Assembly (NCBI RefSeq): GCF_004118675.1
Contig: NZ_SDHZ01000001.1
Location: 1,426,001-1,490,000, forward strand
Reading direction: 5' to 3'
Length of the DNA: 64,000 bases
Origin: Filimonas effusa
GTDB lineage: Bacteria; Bacteroidota; Bacteroidia; Chitinophagales; Chitinophagaceae
Part shown: positions 8,402 through 18,800 of the stretch, piece after piece
How the letters are laid out: each line of letters starts with the position of its first letter
Numbering within the stretch: position 1 is the stretch's first letter
The notes under the pieces: generated by a model
Seen by the model: the letters and a program-made list of their open reading frames with translations, nothing else
What the model was told of the DNA's origin: nothing
Databases searched by the model: none
Program-made: the position numbers and the translations under genes

Positions 8402-9823
8402 TTATTGCTGTGTTTTATCGAAGTAGCTGATCAGATTATAGGTGTTTGTATTAACGATCTTCATTTGTTCCAACAACGGAGTGTAGGGGCTAAAGTACCT
8501 GTCGACAACGCCTTTATTGGAGTCCCTGTTCGAGGGATCGGTCGTTTTATCTTCCGGATCGTTATCCATATATTTGAACCAGTGCCATCCCACGCAGTTT
8601 TTGTTACGCAGCAATCCGAGCGTAAAATTCTGATAAAATATGCCACGATCTTTCTGAGAATGTACCAGCCATCCTGCACCGGTATTGTTAGGCAGCCCGG
8701 AATCCACGGCTTTGGTGTACCATTCCGTGATAATTACCGGTTTGCCGGACCATGCCGCCCAGTTATCGAAGATCTGCTGATCGGGTTCCCATTTGCGGTA
8801 ATGATTTACAGAGATGATATCCATATACCTACCTGCTACTTTAAAGATCTCGGGATTACTTAGTTCCTGTCGTTCTTTATCCTGGTTAAAACGGCATCCC
8901 AGGTAAAGATGATTAGGATCGGCTTTCCGCAGCGCTGTAACCACTTTTTTCATGTATGTATCGAAATAAAAAGCGGTGAAAGCAGCCCTGTCTTCATCGG
9001 TGATATCGTTTACTGTAGCGTTATTTCCTTTGCGCTGTTTCAACCATTTTTCGGCGGCGATATAGCCCTGTTCTGTTTTACCCAATTTTGTGAGGTGGCG
9101 GTCGAGCGCATCGAACACCCAGGGCAATTCGTTGTCGGTGAAGTATCCCAGCAGGTATTTATCGTTCTTATATTTTGCTATCGGTTTAACCGCTTCTACG
9201 ATATAGTTATCGAATTCTTTATCGAAGACCATCGCCAGATCGTAACGATAGCCCTGCCACCCGGCTTCTTCATATTTGCCTCCGAATTTCTTCAGATGAT
9301 CTTTATGATATGCGCCCATAGGAGAAATGATGAGTGTGTAAACCAGAGGTTGTTTTTGCTGGCGCAGCAGGTCTACATTGGTCCATGCCCCGGCGCCGTT
9401 AAAACCATAACCTTTCAGCATATCAGAGGACTGCTGCACCCAGGAATCGAGCGTTCCGAATTTATGCTGAAAGGTTTGTTTCTGTTTTTCCGATTTGCCG
9501 GGATTAAATGCCACAACAGCTTTATGAATATAAGGATAACCATCGGGATCTATAATCCACCACCGGTCTTTTACTTTCTCTGTTCTGAAGAAGCCTGTGG
9601 CTTTAGCTCTCCAGTCTTTCCATCCACCATATCCGGAGGTTGGTGGTTCCTTCCGCTGTGTAAAGCCAGGTAAGGTATTCACAGTATTTGCCTCATACTT
9701 TGACCAGACAGAATCCTTATTGTCTTTCCTGGATTCTATGAATAGTTTTCCTCCATACTGTGCTTTACATCCGGCCAGACAGATGGCCAGTAATGCGGCG
9801 GGGATTGATACAATGTACTTCAT
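8402..9823 (-). CDS. Agarase-like (GH50-related) glycoside hydrolase lipoprotein
   Basis: The 473-aa protein starts at the ATG at 9823 (a TTG lies 6 bp upstream). It has a lipoprotein signal with lipobox LAGC (C19). The rest reads as one clan-A TIM barrel. Likely catalytic acids are E232 in YFTDNELPW and E367 in VIITEWYT, the N-E and T-E-W strand ends of this clan. Late features VGWHWFKYMDNDP and SNRDSNKG recall proteins annotated as agarases. It lies between the GH2 and GH10 genes in the same operon. Substrate is uncertain, and assignment to GH50 rather than GH5 or GH86 is from memory of motifs only. Confidence 0.65.
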   Translation of the reverse strand: MKYIVSIPAALLAICLAGCKAQYGGKLFIESRKDNKDSVWSKYEANTVNTLPGFTQRKEPPTSGYGGWKDWRAKATGFFRTEKVKDRWWIIDPDGYPYIHKAVVAFNPGKSEKQKQTFQHKFGTLDSWVQQSSDMLKGYGFNGAGAWTNVDLLRQQKQPLVYTLIISPMGAYHKDHLKKFGGKYEEAGWQGYRYDLAMVFDKEFDNYIVEAVKPIAKYKNDKYLLGYFTDNELPWVFDALDRHLTKLGKTEQGYIAAEKWLKQRKGNNATVNDITDEDRAAFTAFYFDTYMKKVVTALRKADPNHLYLGCRFNQDKERQELSNPEIFKVAGRYMDIISVNHYRKWEPDQQIFDNWAAWSGKPVIITEWYTKAVDSGLPNNTGAGWLVHSQKDRGIFYQNFTLGLLRNKNCVGWHWFKYMDNDPEDKTTDPSNRDSNKGVVDRYFSPYTPLLEQMKIVNTNTYNLISYFDKTQQ

Positions 9824-9981
9824 TTTCAAGATATCGGCTTTAGATCAAACAACACCGGACGTACTCTCCTTACCTGTAGCGCCAGGCAAGGGTTCCCCTA
9901 CTCTTCCCGGATCTGTGCTGTTGCAGTACAGATCCAGGAAGAAAGCGGATCACCAAACAGGCAATTATAACTCCTGATTTA

Positions 9982-11076
9982 TTATTTACCCTGATAGAGG
10001 CCTTCTAACAAGCCATCGTAAGCGGGTTTCTTTTCAAACAGATTATTAAAAGGCAGCGCCCAATCGGGATTAGGGCTCAGCCAAGAACTGGGATCATGTA
10101 CTCCCCACATGGTAATGCCGAAGCGCTGATTTTCCGGTATATCGAGCATTGCTTTAGCCGCAGCGCGATAACGTTCTTTCTGTTGCTGTGCCACTGTTTC
10201 GTTGAAAGCAGTCAGCTTTTTATCGGGGTTAACCGCCACATCGAGTTCAGAGACGTGAACTTTAAGGCCGGTAACAGCCGCTGCTGTGATGGCATACCTG
10301 ATGTCGTTAACGGAGCGTGCTACGTTCGTATGCATTTGCAGGCCGAGGCCATGAATAGGAACATTGTTCTTTACCAGGCTATCGGCAAGATGATAAGCTG
10401 CTTTCCTGCGTGCGTGGCTCCATTCCTGACCGTAATCGTTATAGAAGAGAAGCGCCGCCGGATCGGCTTCATGCGCATAGCGGAAGGACAGTTCGATGTA
10501 TTCCGGCCCTATTTTCTGCAGCCAGATACAATCGCGCAGGGAGCCATCGTCGTTGATGATCTCGTTCACGACATCCCATGAAGCAACTTTTCCTTTGTAG
10601 CGTCCTACCACATCCTGGATGTATTCTTTCAGGATTGTTTTCCAGTCATCTTTGGTGCCGGAGAAACTGGCCACCCATGTGGGCGTATGTTTATACCAGA
10701 TGAGCGTATGACCATGAACACGCAGTTTATTTTCTGCAGCGAAGTTCACCAGGTAATCGGCATCGTCCCAGAAATAAGATTTTCTGCCGCGGCTGATCGA
10801 ATTCATTTTCATGGCATTTTCGCCTGAGATACTACTCATTTCCGTAGTTACTATGTTACGGTAATTTGCGTTGCTCTTAAGCGTTGACGGCACTACGGCA
10901 GCTCCTATGGGAAAAGGCGCCTGGCGCAGGGTTTGAAGATCTGCTTTCTGATATGTTTGCTTGCTGTTATCGGAATCAAAGTTAGCCTGTTTACTGCATG
11001 CGCCCAATGTAAGCGCATACAGTAATATTATGATGGCATGCATATTCGTTATTTTCATTTTTTCAGCGTTTGGCAT
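9982..11076 (-). CDS. GH10 endo-1,4-beta-xylanase, lipoprotein
   Basis: The 364-aa protein has a lipobox LGAC (C27 from the first ATG; an ATG at 11058 is an alternative start giving a shorter signal). The GH10 barrel fills residues about 55-360. Signature strands are SGENAMKM, HGHTLIWYKHTP, the acid/base E172 in SWDVVNEII, and the nucleophile E277 in HVSELDV. GH10 enzymes cut beta-1,4-xylan backbones. Surface anchoring next to SusD is typical for a PUL endo-enzyme that makes oligosaccharides for SusC. The gene starts 24 bp after the SusD stop. Confidence 0.95.
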   Translation of the reverse strand: MPNAEKMKITNMHAIIILLYALTLGACSKQANFDSDNSKQTYQKADLQTLRQAPFPIGAAVVPSTLKSNANYRNIVTTEMSSISGENAMKMNSISRGRKSYFWDDADYLVNFAAENKLRVHGHTLIWYKHTPTWVASFSGTKDDWKTILKEYIQDVVGRYKGKVASWDVVNEIINDDGSLRDCIWLQKIGPEYIELSFRYAHEADPAALLFYNDYGQEWSHARRKAAYHLADSLVKNNVPIHGLGLQMHTNVARSVNDIRYAITAAAVTGLKVHVSELDVAVNPDKKLTAFNETVAQQQKERYRAAAKAMLDIPENQRFGITMWGVHDPSSWLSPNPDWALPFNNLFEKKPAYDGLLEGLYQGK

Positions 11077-11100
11077 TAATAAAATGGCAGCGTTATTTAA

Positions 11101-12753
11101 TTAATATCCCTGGTTTTGATCGAGGACATTTCCTACGTTGGCGTCGATCACAATCTGGGGGAAAGGTAATAACACGTGGAAGTCCTGAATACCTGCCACA
11201 CCATCACGCTCGCCAGATGCGATGTGATTGTATTTACGGGTACGTTCAACAAGTTTGCCGGTGCGCACCAATGTTTCGCGGCGGTTTTCTTCTGTTACCA
11301 GTTCCCTCGCCCTTTCGTCGAGGATGTAGTCGAGCGTTACATCTGCAGCGGAAACAGGCGTGGCATGCGCGCGTTCTCTTACTTTATTGATGTAGAAGGC
11401 GGCGCCGTCGGCGGTGCTATTTTTACCTTGTTTAAACAGCGCCTCTGCCAGTAACAGATAAGTATCGGAAAGGCGGAGGTAAGCCTGATCGGCATAGGAG
11501 TAGTTTTCACCATAACGTGCGGGGTCGGCGAAAGTCCAGTCCCATTTACGCGTGCTGGCCCATTTATGGTTATTGGTGGTCATTTGTGCTTTACCCATAT
11601 CGCAGGTCACTGTAGCGCCTGTACGGGTAATATATTTTTTCCTGATGGCGTATTCGCTAAAGCGATCGTCCTGTGGCTCGTAGATGGAGAATACCCAGGC
11701 GGTGATACCTGCGCGGCCAATACCCCTTCCGCCATATTCGGGAGAATAAGCGATGTTCAGGTTATTATATGCAGAAACCCATGTACGGCGTAAGGTGTTG
11801 GAATATTGTCCCAACTGGTTGTTCACTTCGGAATTAGGGAATACCCACAGGGCTTCGGTATTGCCCTGGCTGGGCAAGATATTACCGTTGTAGAACTGAT
11901 CCATAAAAGCACATCCTGCCTGGCTTGCCTTAACACCGTAACGTGCAGTGATGAGCCTGTAGTTAGGATTGTTTACAACAGCGCGGGCTTTGGCTTCGGC
12001 CTCGGCCGGCTTGTTTTCCCAGAGGTACAGTTCTGCGAGGTAATGTTGTGCAATGGCTTTTGATAAGCGTGTTACATCCTGAGAATTGTTGGGCAACCAT
12101 TGTTCGGCAAACAGCAAGTCTTCCTCGATCAGTTGTTGTATTTCAGGAACGGAGCTTCTTTCCCAGTCGTCCCTGTATGTTTCACCGGTGATTTCGGTAG
12201 TGTTTTTAGGAACGGGTCCGAAAGTCATTACCAGGTGGCGGTAAGCCCATGCCCTTATTAATTTCGCATGTGCAATGATCTCATTTTTGCGGGCTTCATC
12301 TGCTGCCGGGCTACCGCCAAGCCAGTTTACTTCGGGGCGCTCTGCACGGGAAATCATGAGGTTGGCAGAGCTGATACACCTGTATAAAATAAGGAAGATA
12401 CCGGGTCTGTCTGAAGCGCTAACGTCGCCGTTCAGGAACTGCATCATGGGAGTTAGATCGGCAACTGTATAACGGTTGAGGCCACGTGTCCATGACAACT
12501 CAGTATTGGCCCAGGCCACATCGGTACCTATTTTCCATATAATGCCCAGTTCTGCCGACTGGATGGGTTCTCTGCGTTCCTGACGGGGAAAGTTCAGTAA
12601 CGCATACTTAGCAGACAGGAAGCCGTTATAGTCGGTAAAAAGGTTATCGGCATAAGTTTCATCTTTTGCCTTTTCGTCGAGAAAGCTTTTAGAGCAGCCG
12701 GTGAACATAAAACCAGCAATAGTGAACGCGGCTGCATATATTAATTTTTTCAT
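11101..12753 (-). CDS. SusD/RagB-family nutrient-binding outer-membrane lipoprotein
   Basis: The 550-aa protein has a lipobox FTGC (C20) followed by the SusD-typical KSFLDEKAKDE. Residues about 75-360 read as the SusD N-terminal alpha-helical (TPR-like) part and about 360-550 as the C-terminal RagB/SusD part, with LRLSDTYLLLAEALF and the INKVRERA motif. It binds glycans at the surface as lid of the SusC channel. It lies 42 bp after the susC-like gene in the same operon. Confidence 0.96.
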   Translation of the reverse strand: MKKLIYAAAFTIAGFMFTGCSKSFLDEKAKDETYADNLFTDYNGFLSAKYALLNFPRQERREPIQSAELGIIWKIGTDVAWANTELSWTRGLNRYTVADLTPMMQFLNGDVSASDRPGIFLILYRCISSANLMISRAERPEVNWLGGSPAADEARKNEIIAHAKLIRAWAYRHLVMTFGPVPKNTTEITGETYRDDWERSSVPEIQQLIEEDLLFAEQWLPNNSQDVTRLSKAIAQHYLAELYLWENKPAEAEAKARAVVNNPNYRLITARYGVKASQAGCAFMDQFYNGNILPSQGNTEALWVFPNSEVNNQLGQYSNTLRRTWVSAYNNLNIAYSPEYGGRGIGRAGITAWVFSIYEPQDDRFSEYAIRKKYITRTGATVTCDMGKAQMTTNNHKWASTRKWDWTFADPARYGENYSYADQAYLRLSDTYLLLAEALFKQGKNSTADGAAFYINKVRERAHATPVSAADVTLDYILDERARELVTEENRRETLVRTGKLVERTRKYNHIASGERDGVAGIQDFHVLLPFPQIVIDANVGNVLDQNQGY

Positions 12754-12795
12754 CAGTAATTCTTTTTTCTTTACAATAGATAGTACCTGATTGTA

Positions 12796-15723
12796 TTAAA
12801 GTCCCACCCTGCATCCGAACAAGAATGCCCTTACCTGGGGAATACCATAATCGGAAGTGAATTCGGGGTCGAGGCCTATAAAGTTGGTAAGCGTGAGAAC
12901 ATTCTTCACGTTGCCGAATACTTCTACCCTGCTGATCTTAGCCTTGTTGAGCAGGCTTTGTGGCAGCCTGTAGCTAACAGAGACATCATTAAGACGGATA
13001 TAAGAGGCATCGTTGGGTTTTCCGAAATAGTTAAGGCCATAAGGGTTGGAGTCGTCCCTGTTTGCAGGGTAGCCACTCAATGCATTTTCCGGCGTCCACC
13101 ATTCTCTTTGCCTGATGTTTGTTTTACCGTCGAAGAAAGTGTTCATGTATTCGGTGTAACGCGTTACACCTTTTACTGCGTTGATGAAGAAACTCATAGA
13201 CCAGTTGCCGTAGGTGAATGTGTTCATTAAACCTACCGTAAAGCGGGGATCGGCGTAGCCGATCACAGACATATCGGCTGTAGTGATCTTACCGTCGTTA
13301 TTGATGTCTTTGATTCTTACGTCGCCGGGGCGTGCTTCGGGCATGTGAGAGCCTAAGATATTGTCTTTTTCCTGCCAGATGCCATCGAAAGTATAGGCAT
13401 AAACTACGTTAATAGGTTTGCCGATAAACCACCTGTTACCGAGGTTATCGAGGGCATTACCGTTTGCTCCGAAAAGGCCAACATTCACAATACTATTTCT
13501 GTTGCGTGCGAAGTTGACATCTGTGCGCCATGAGAAGCGTTTCTTCTGAATGTTAATAGTTGACAGGGCTACTTCTATACCACTACTTTTTGTTTTACCA
13601 GTGTTCTGACGAATAGAGCCAACGCCATTGATCTGGGGGATATTCTTGTTCAGGAGCAGGTCGAAAGTATTGGCTGCGAAATAATCAATAGAACCGGTGA
13701 TACGGCTGTTGAACATGGAGAAGTCCCAGCCAATGTTGATCTGGCGTGTTGTTTCCCATCCAAGAGAAGGATCGGCGAGTTTATTTGGATAAAAGCCTAC
13801 GAGCGTTGTTTTATCGTTATTCAGGTAATAATCGGTAGACATGGTAGGCATGGTAGCGTAAGCTGCGATTGCCTGGTTACCATTTTCGCCATAAGAAAGC
13901 CTGAGCTTAGAACGGGTAAGCCATGCCGAAGTGGCCTGCATGAAAGATTCACGTTCCATGTTCCAGCCTAATGCTACGGATGGGAAAACACCATATTTAT
14001 TATTGGCGCCAAAGGCAGAGAAGCCATCGCGACGCACAGAGAACGTAAACAGGTACTTGCTATTGAAGTTATAGTTCACACGTCCCAGTTGTGAGAGTTG
14101 TGTTTGTTTCTCGTATGTATCACTTGGTGTAAGTGAGGTTGCGAGCCTGAACTGATAGTAGGACATGTAATCGCCGAGGAAGCCCACCCCTGTGTTATCG
14201 TGGTATTTGGTGGTTGCTTCACGTGCAGTGTATACATAAGTAAGATCGAGGTTATGTAAACCAAATTTGCGGTTGTAGTTAAAGATATTTTCCAGCGACC
14301 AGTCTTGTTTGTATTGGTTGTTGACAATTGCCACACCTTTTTTAGATTGACCTTCGAGCGTAGCCGTTGAGGCTTCATAAGTTTCGATAAGCCTGTTACG
14401 GTAATTGTAGCCCGCGATGGTTTTGAGGGACAAACCTTTGATAAAAGGGAATTTGATGTGGAAGTAGTTGGTTGTATTAATACTTCTGGCAACGTCTTCC
14501 TTAGTTGTATTGAGGCCTTCCAAGGGGTTTGTTACGCCCATGTCATCGGGGTTTGGCTGCAGTTTGATGTTACCGTTGGCATCGTAAGGTTCGAGCAGCG
14601 GGTTCATACGGGTGGCATTGCTAATATTTGCCTGAACACCGGGACGATCGTGGTAACCGAGGACCGTGTTGGTTCCGTATTTCAGCCAGCTGGTGATATC
14701 GGATTCCATATTCACACGGAAGGTGTACCTGTTGAACTGGTCGTTTTTAGCGACACCTTTTGTTCTGTTCACGTTGCCGGAGATATAATATCTTGTTTTT
14801 TCGGCGCCACCGGATACGGCTACGCCATATTCCTGCATGATACCTGTTTGCATGGCGTGGCTGAGCCAATCGGTATTGACGCCTTTTTCAAACTGTTCTT
14901 TTTCATAGGAGCTGGCGCCAAGGCGGGCTTCCTTGAAATTATAGAACTGGGTGGCATCCATCATATCGGGGCGGTTAATGATGTTGCTGATACCGATAGT
15001 GGAGTTGATATTGATGGTGGTTTTACCCGCTACTCCCCTTTTTGTTGTTACGAGCAATACCCCCCCGGCAGCGCGGGCACCGTAGATGGCAGCGGAGGAA
15101 GCGTCTTTGAGGACCTCGATAGATTCAATGTCGTTGGGGTTGATCTCGGAGAGAAACCCTTCGTACTGAATACCGTCGAGCACAATCAATGGGCCGGCGT
15201 CGGCGCTGATAGAATTCTGGGCGCGGACCCTCATTTTGGTGCTACCCTCGGCACTGGTTCCGGTATTTACGATTGTAAGGCCGGGCAGTTTACCCTGAAG
15301 CGACTGGACAATGTTTACGTTAGGCATGTTTTCGAGGTCGGCCGGCTTAATGGAGACAACCGCACCGGTAACATCCCGCCGCTTTTGGGTACCGTAACCA
15401 ACGACAACCACCTGGTCGAGGACCTTGTCGGCGCGGGTCATTACGACATCGATTACGTTTTTAGTGCCGACCCGGAAAGTTTGGTCGAGCATGCCTGTAT
15501 AAGAGAATGTGATTTGGGCGGTATCGGACGGAACAGCAATTCTGAAACGTCCTTCCGCATTTGTGGCTGTACCTGTAGTGCGGCCTGAAAGCGTAACACT
15601 TACCCCAAGAAGTGGGGCGCCTGTTTCGTCGGTGACCTTACCGGAGACCGTTTTTCCTGTTTGTGCAGTTACTACAAGAGAAGACAGTAGCCATAAGAGC
15701 AGCAATAGTTTTTTTATTCGCAT
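12796..15723 (-). CDS. SusC/RagA-family TonB-dependent receptor
   Basis: The 975-aa protein has a signal peptide (residues about 1-20), a carboxypeptidase-regulatory-like domain (about 25-105), a DQVVVVGYGTQKRRD segment typical of SusC plugs, a plug domain (about 115-225) with IEVLKDASSAAIYGARAAGG, and a beta-barrel ending in FLFGCRVGL. It imports oligosaccharides with TonB energy and pairs with the SusD homologue downstream. A 125-bp gap with an inverted repeat separates it from the HTCS gene upstream. Confidence 0.97.
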   Translation of the reverse strand: MRIKKLLLLLWLLSSLVVTAQTGKTVSGKVTDETGAPLLGVSVTLSGRTTGTATNAEGRFRIAVPSDTAQITFSYTGMLDQTFRVGTKNVIDVVMTRADKVLDQVVVVGYGTQKRRDVTGAVVSIKPADLENMPNVNIVQSLQGKLPGLTIVNTGTSAEGSTKMRVRAQNSISADAGPLIVLDGIQYEGFLSEINPNDIESIEVLKDASSAAIYGARAAGGVLLVTTKRGVAGKTTININSTIGISNIINRPDMMDATQFYNFKEARLGASSYEKEQFEKGVNTDWLSHAMQTGIMQEYGVAVSGGAEKTRYYISGNVNRTKGVAKNDQFNRYTFRVNMESDITSWLKYGTNTVLGYHDRPGVQANISNATRMNPLLEPYDANGNIKLQPNPDDMGVTNPLEGLNTTKEDVARSINTTNYFHIKFPFIKGLSLKTIAGYNYRNRLIETYEASTATLEGQSKKGVAIVNNQYKQDWSLENIFNYNRKFGLHNLDLTYVYTAREATTKYHDNTGVGFLGDYMSYYQFRLATSLTPSDTYEKQTQLSQLGRVNYNFNSKYLFTFSVRRDGFSAFGANNKYGVFPSVALGWNMERESFMQATSAWLTRSKLRLSYGENGNQAIAAYATMPTMSTDYYLNNDKTTLVGFYPNKLADPSLGWETTRQINIGWDFSMFNSRITGSIDYFAANTFDLLLNKNIPQINGVGSIRQNTGKTKSSGIEVALSTINIQKKRFSWRTDVNFARNRNSIVNVGLFGANGNALDNLGNRWFIGKPINVVYAYTFDGIWQEKDNILGSHMPEARPGDVRIKDINNDGKITTADMSVIGYADPRFTVGLMNTFTYGNWSMSFFINAVKGVTRYTEYMNTFFDGKTNIRQREWWTPENALSGYPANRDDSNPYGLNYFGKPNDASYIRLNDVSVSYRLPQSLLNKAKISRVEVFGNVKNVLTLTNFIGLDPEFTSDYGIPQVRAFLFGCRVGL

Positions 15724-15800
15724 GGCAAAACAACTTTTTGTACGGACAAAGTAAGTTCAGTAGTGGGGTTAGGGGCTTATAATCCCGTTCGGGAGACTTA

Positions 15801-15837
15801 TAAAATCGTACAGAAACGCTGATTTTGTACGATTTTA
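15801..15837. promoter_or_regulatory. 11-bp inverted repeat between the HTCS and susC-like genes
   Basis: TAAAATCGTAC (15801-15811) and GTACGATTTTA (15827-15837) are exact reverse complements separated by 15 bp. The repeat lies 12 bp after the HTCS stop and about 80 bp before susC. It may be the HTCS terminator or attenuator, or an operator for the PUL; the sequence alone does not decide. Confidence 0.5.
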
Positions 15838-15848
15838 GGGGTATTTTA

Positions 15849-18800
15849 TCATGAAAGATCCTCTTCAATGAACTTTTTAGGCGACTTACCATAGATTTTC
15901 CTGAAGCAGGTGCTGAAGTAAGCCGGCTCGTCGAAACCAACCATCAGGGCCACCTCATTAATGGAGTATTTTTTCTCCTGGAAGCAGGTAATGGCTTTTT
16001 TCATGCGGACGATCTTGATGAAGTCATTTGGCGAAAAGCCTGTTATTGCGTTACATTTTGTGTACAGGAGGGTACGGCTCAAGGCCAGTTCGCGGGCAAA
16101 GTCGTTGACTGAGAAAGCCGGGTTTGCCATGTTTTTCTCCACCACGGCGGTGGCGTTTTCGAGGAAACCATCGTTAAGTTCGTTTCCCGAGGTGGTGGTT
16201 TCGGGTTGTTCTTTGCTGCCGGCGGCAAGGAATTTCTGGCGGAGCAGTTTTCTATTCTGGATGATGGCGTCGATCTTCAAACGGAGGTAGCCGGCGTCGA
16301 ACGGTTTGCCGATATAGTCGTCGGCTCCCAGGTGCAATCCTTTTTCAACAAATTGCTTGTCGCTGGCAACGGTAAGGAGGATAACCGGGATGTGGGAGGT
16401 TTCAAAAGTGCTTTTTACCTTTTCGCAAAGCTGGAAACCGTCCATTTCGGGCATATGCAAATCGGAAACGATGATATCCGGGTTTATTTTGAGCATGTTA
16501 TCCCAGGCGTCGCGGCCATTTTCGGCGGTGTAGACCGTATAATAATGTCCCAATGACAGTTTCAGGAAAGATCTGAGATCTTCGTTGTCTTCGACTACGA
16601 GCAGTTTCATTTTCAGCGAACCGGTGAGGGTATGTTCTTCCTGCAGTTCTTTTTCACCGAGTACCGGCAGGTTGTGGTCATCGAGCACTACTGTATCGTG
16701 GAAGTGTTTGTTTCCGCGTTTAAACTGCATACAGAATTCAGTTCCCTGGTTTTCGGCGCTGCTGACCTCGATACTGCCATTGTGAAGGGCGACATACTTT
16801 TCTACCAGCATTAAACCCAGGCCGGAGCCTGTTATTTGTTTATTAATGGCGTTACCGGCGCGGTAAAAGCGTTTGAACAGGTTTTTACGATCCTGTTTGG
16901 AGATGCCGATGCCGGTATCGGCTATTTTCAGCTGCCAGGAGTTTTTGTCGGCAGAGAGTGTTATGGTGATCTTTCCTCCTGCCGGCGTATATTTCGTGGC
17001 GTTAGACATGAGGTTGTCGAGGATCTTATCCATTTTTTCAAGGTCGAACCATTCAATGAGCTCTTCGTCGGGCAGCAGCATTTCAAGGGATAAGCCTTTT
17101 GATGCCGCAGCAGACTGCCAGTAGATCAGTTTGTTGGATAGGTAACGTCTGAGGTCCTGTTTTTTGATCACCAGCTGGTCTTTGGCTTCATAAGCTTTCT
17201 GGAAGTCGAGGAGCTGGGAGAACATTTTGTTTAGCCTGTCGAGATTGTCGGTGACCAGGGACATCAGGTAGTTGTTCTGCGGAGAAGATTTGAGCTGTTC
17301 TTTCAGTTCATAGATGGGCGCACCGATAAGCGTGAGCGGTGTGCGAATGTCGTGAGCTGTGTTGATAAAGAACCGGATCTTTTCTTCCGTTTGCTTTTCT
17401 TCGAGCTTTTGCTGTGCATATTTATATATAAACCAAGCTGCTATCAATAGTATCACCAGTAAGATGATGCGTGCCCAGGCAGTTTTCCAAAACGGAGGGG
17501 TAACGGTGATCTTAATTTCCCTTTCGTCAATTACATTATTGCTGTCGTCGAGGTATTTTACTTTGAAGACATAGTCGTTGGGGCTAAGGTTGGTGTAATT
17601 GGCAATATGTTCGGTGGTAGGGCCTACCCAGTTTTTATCCATGTTTTCCAACATCCAGACATAGCGCCGGGCTTTTCCCAACGAATAGTCGATGGCTACA
17701 AAGTCGATTGAAAACGAATGTTGCTGGTAATTGAGTGTAATGGCGCTAGTGCTGTCCAGCGATTGTTTGAGCGGCGCATCCTTGTCGCCGGGTTTAACCA
17801 TTTTATTAAACAAGCGCAGTCCCTGCAATGACAGGTGGGCTTCGTTAGCGCGTTTCTTTACTTCCCTGGGATTAAAATAGGTTACGCCGCTGTATGAGCC
17901 AAAGTAGATATCGCCTCTGATACTTTTTGCTTTGGAGCACTGGCGAAACCTATTACCGGAGATACCATCGGCTATCGAGAAGTTGCTGACTTTATGCGTG
18001 GACAGATTGAAGCAACCTATGCCATTCTCGGAGCTAAGCCAAAGGTTATTGTTATCGTCTCTTTCTATGGCGTAGATAATATCGGAAGGGAGGCCGTTTT
18101 CCTGGGTAAAGGTTGTAACAGTTCCGTTAAGCAGGTTACACCTATCGAGCCCGTTGCCATAGGATGCCAGCCAGATAATGGAATCGGATTCGAGATACAT
18201 GTCACTGATGTACCTGCTTTTGAGATTTTTATTAAAGAGACATTCCTTGCTTTTTCCGGTTTGGGTATTTATTTCATGGACACCTAACTCTGTAGAAACC
18301 AGGATGGTATTCGGGCGACGATTCATCATATGGTTCACCTGTTCTACCGGCACTTTTAAAAAGGTGTTGTTGGATAAAGAAAGCCTGGAAACCGCTCCCC
18401 TTCTTCCGCCGAACCACATGTTTCCTTCTGCGTCTTCACAAATGGCGTAAATGAAGTTGGTTCCAATAGAATTCTCATTTCCGGGCTGAACAATATAATG
18501 ATTGATGATTGCTCCCTGCTTACTGATCTCGTAAACACCTGAAGAATAGGTGCCTACCCAGATATGTTTCCGGGAGTCTTCGAAGAGGGTGAGCACATTT
18601 TTTTCGTTGAGGACGCGCTGCCATTTGTTTGCGTTCTTATTCCAAAAGGAAAGATCGTTATTAGTGGCCAGCCAGAGCTTACCGTCGGTATCTTCGAGCA
18701 GGTCGCAGACGATGCTATTGGTGAGGGAATTCGGCTGTTCATTATTTTCCTGTATGACGTGGAATCCCTGATCGGAGAAGTCCAGGATATTCAAGCCGTC

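Noticed and set aside
8909-9673. Plus-strand open frame of 254 codons opposite the agarase-like gene
   Set aside because: Phe/Ile/Cys-rich antisense shadow; the minus strand encodes a lipoprotein hydrolase with catalytic motifs.
14458-15588. Plus-strand open frame of 376 codons opposite the SusC-like gene
   Set aside because: Cys/Gly/Val-rich antisense reading without motifs; the SusC frame has full family features.
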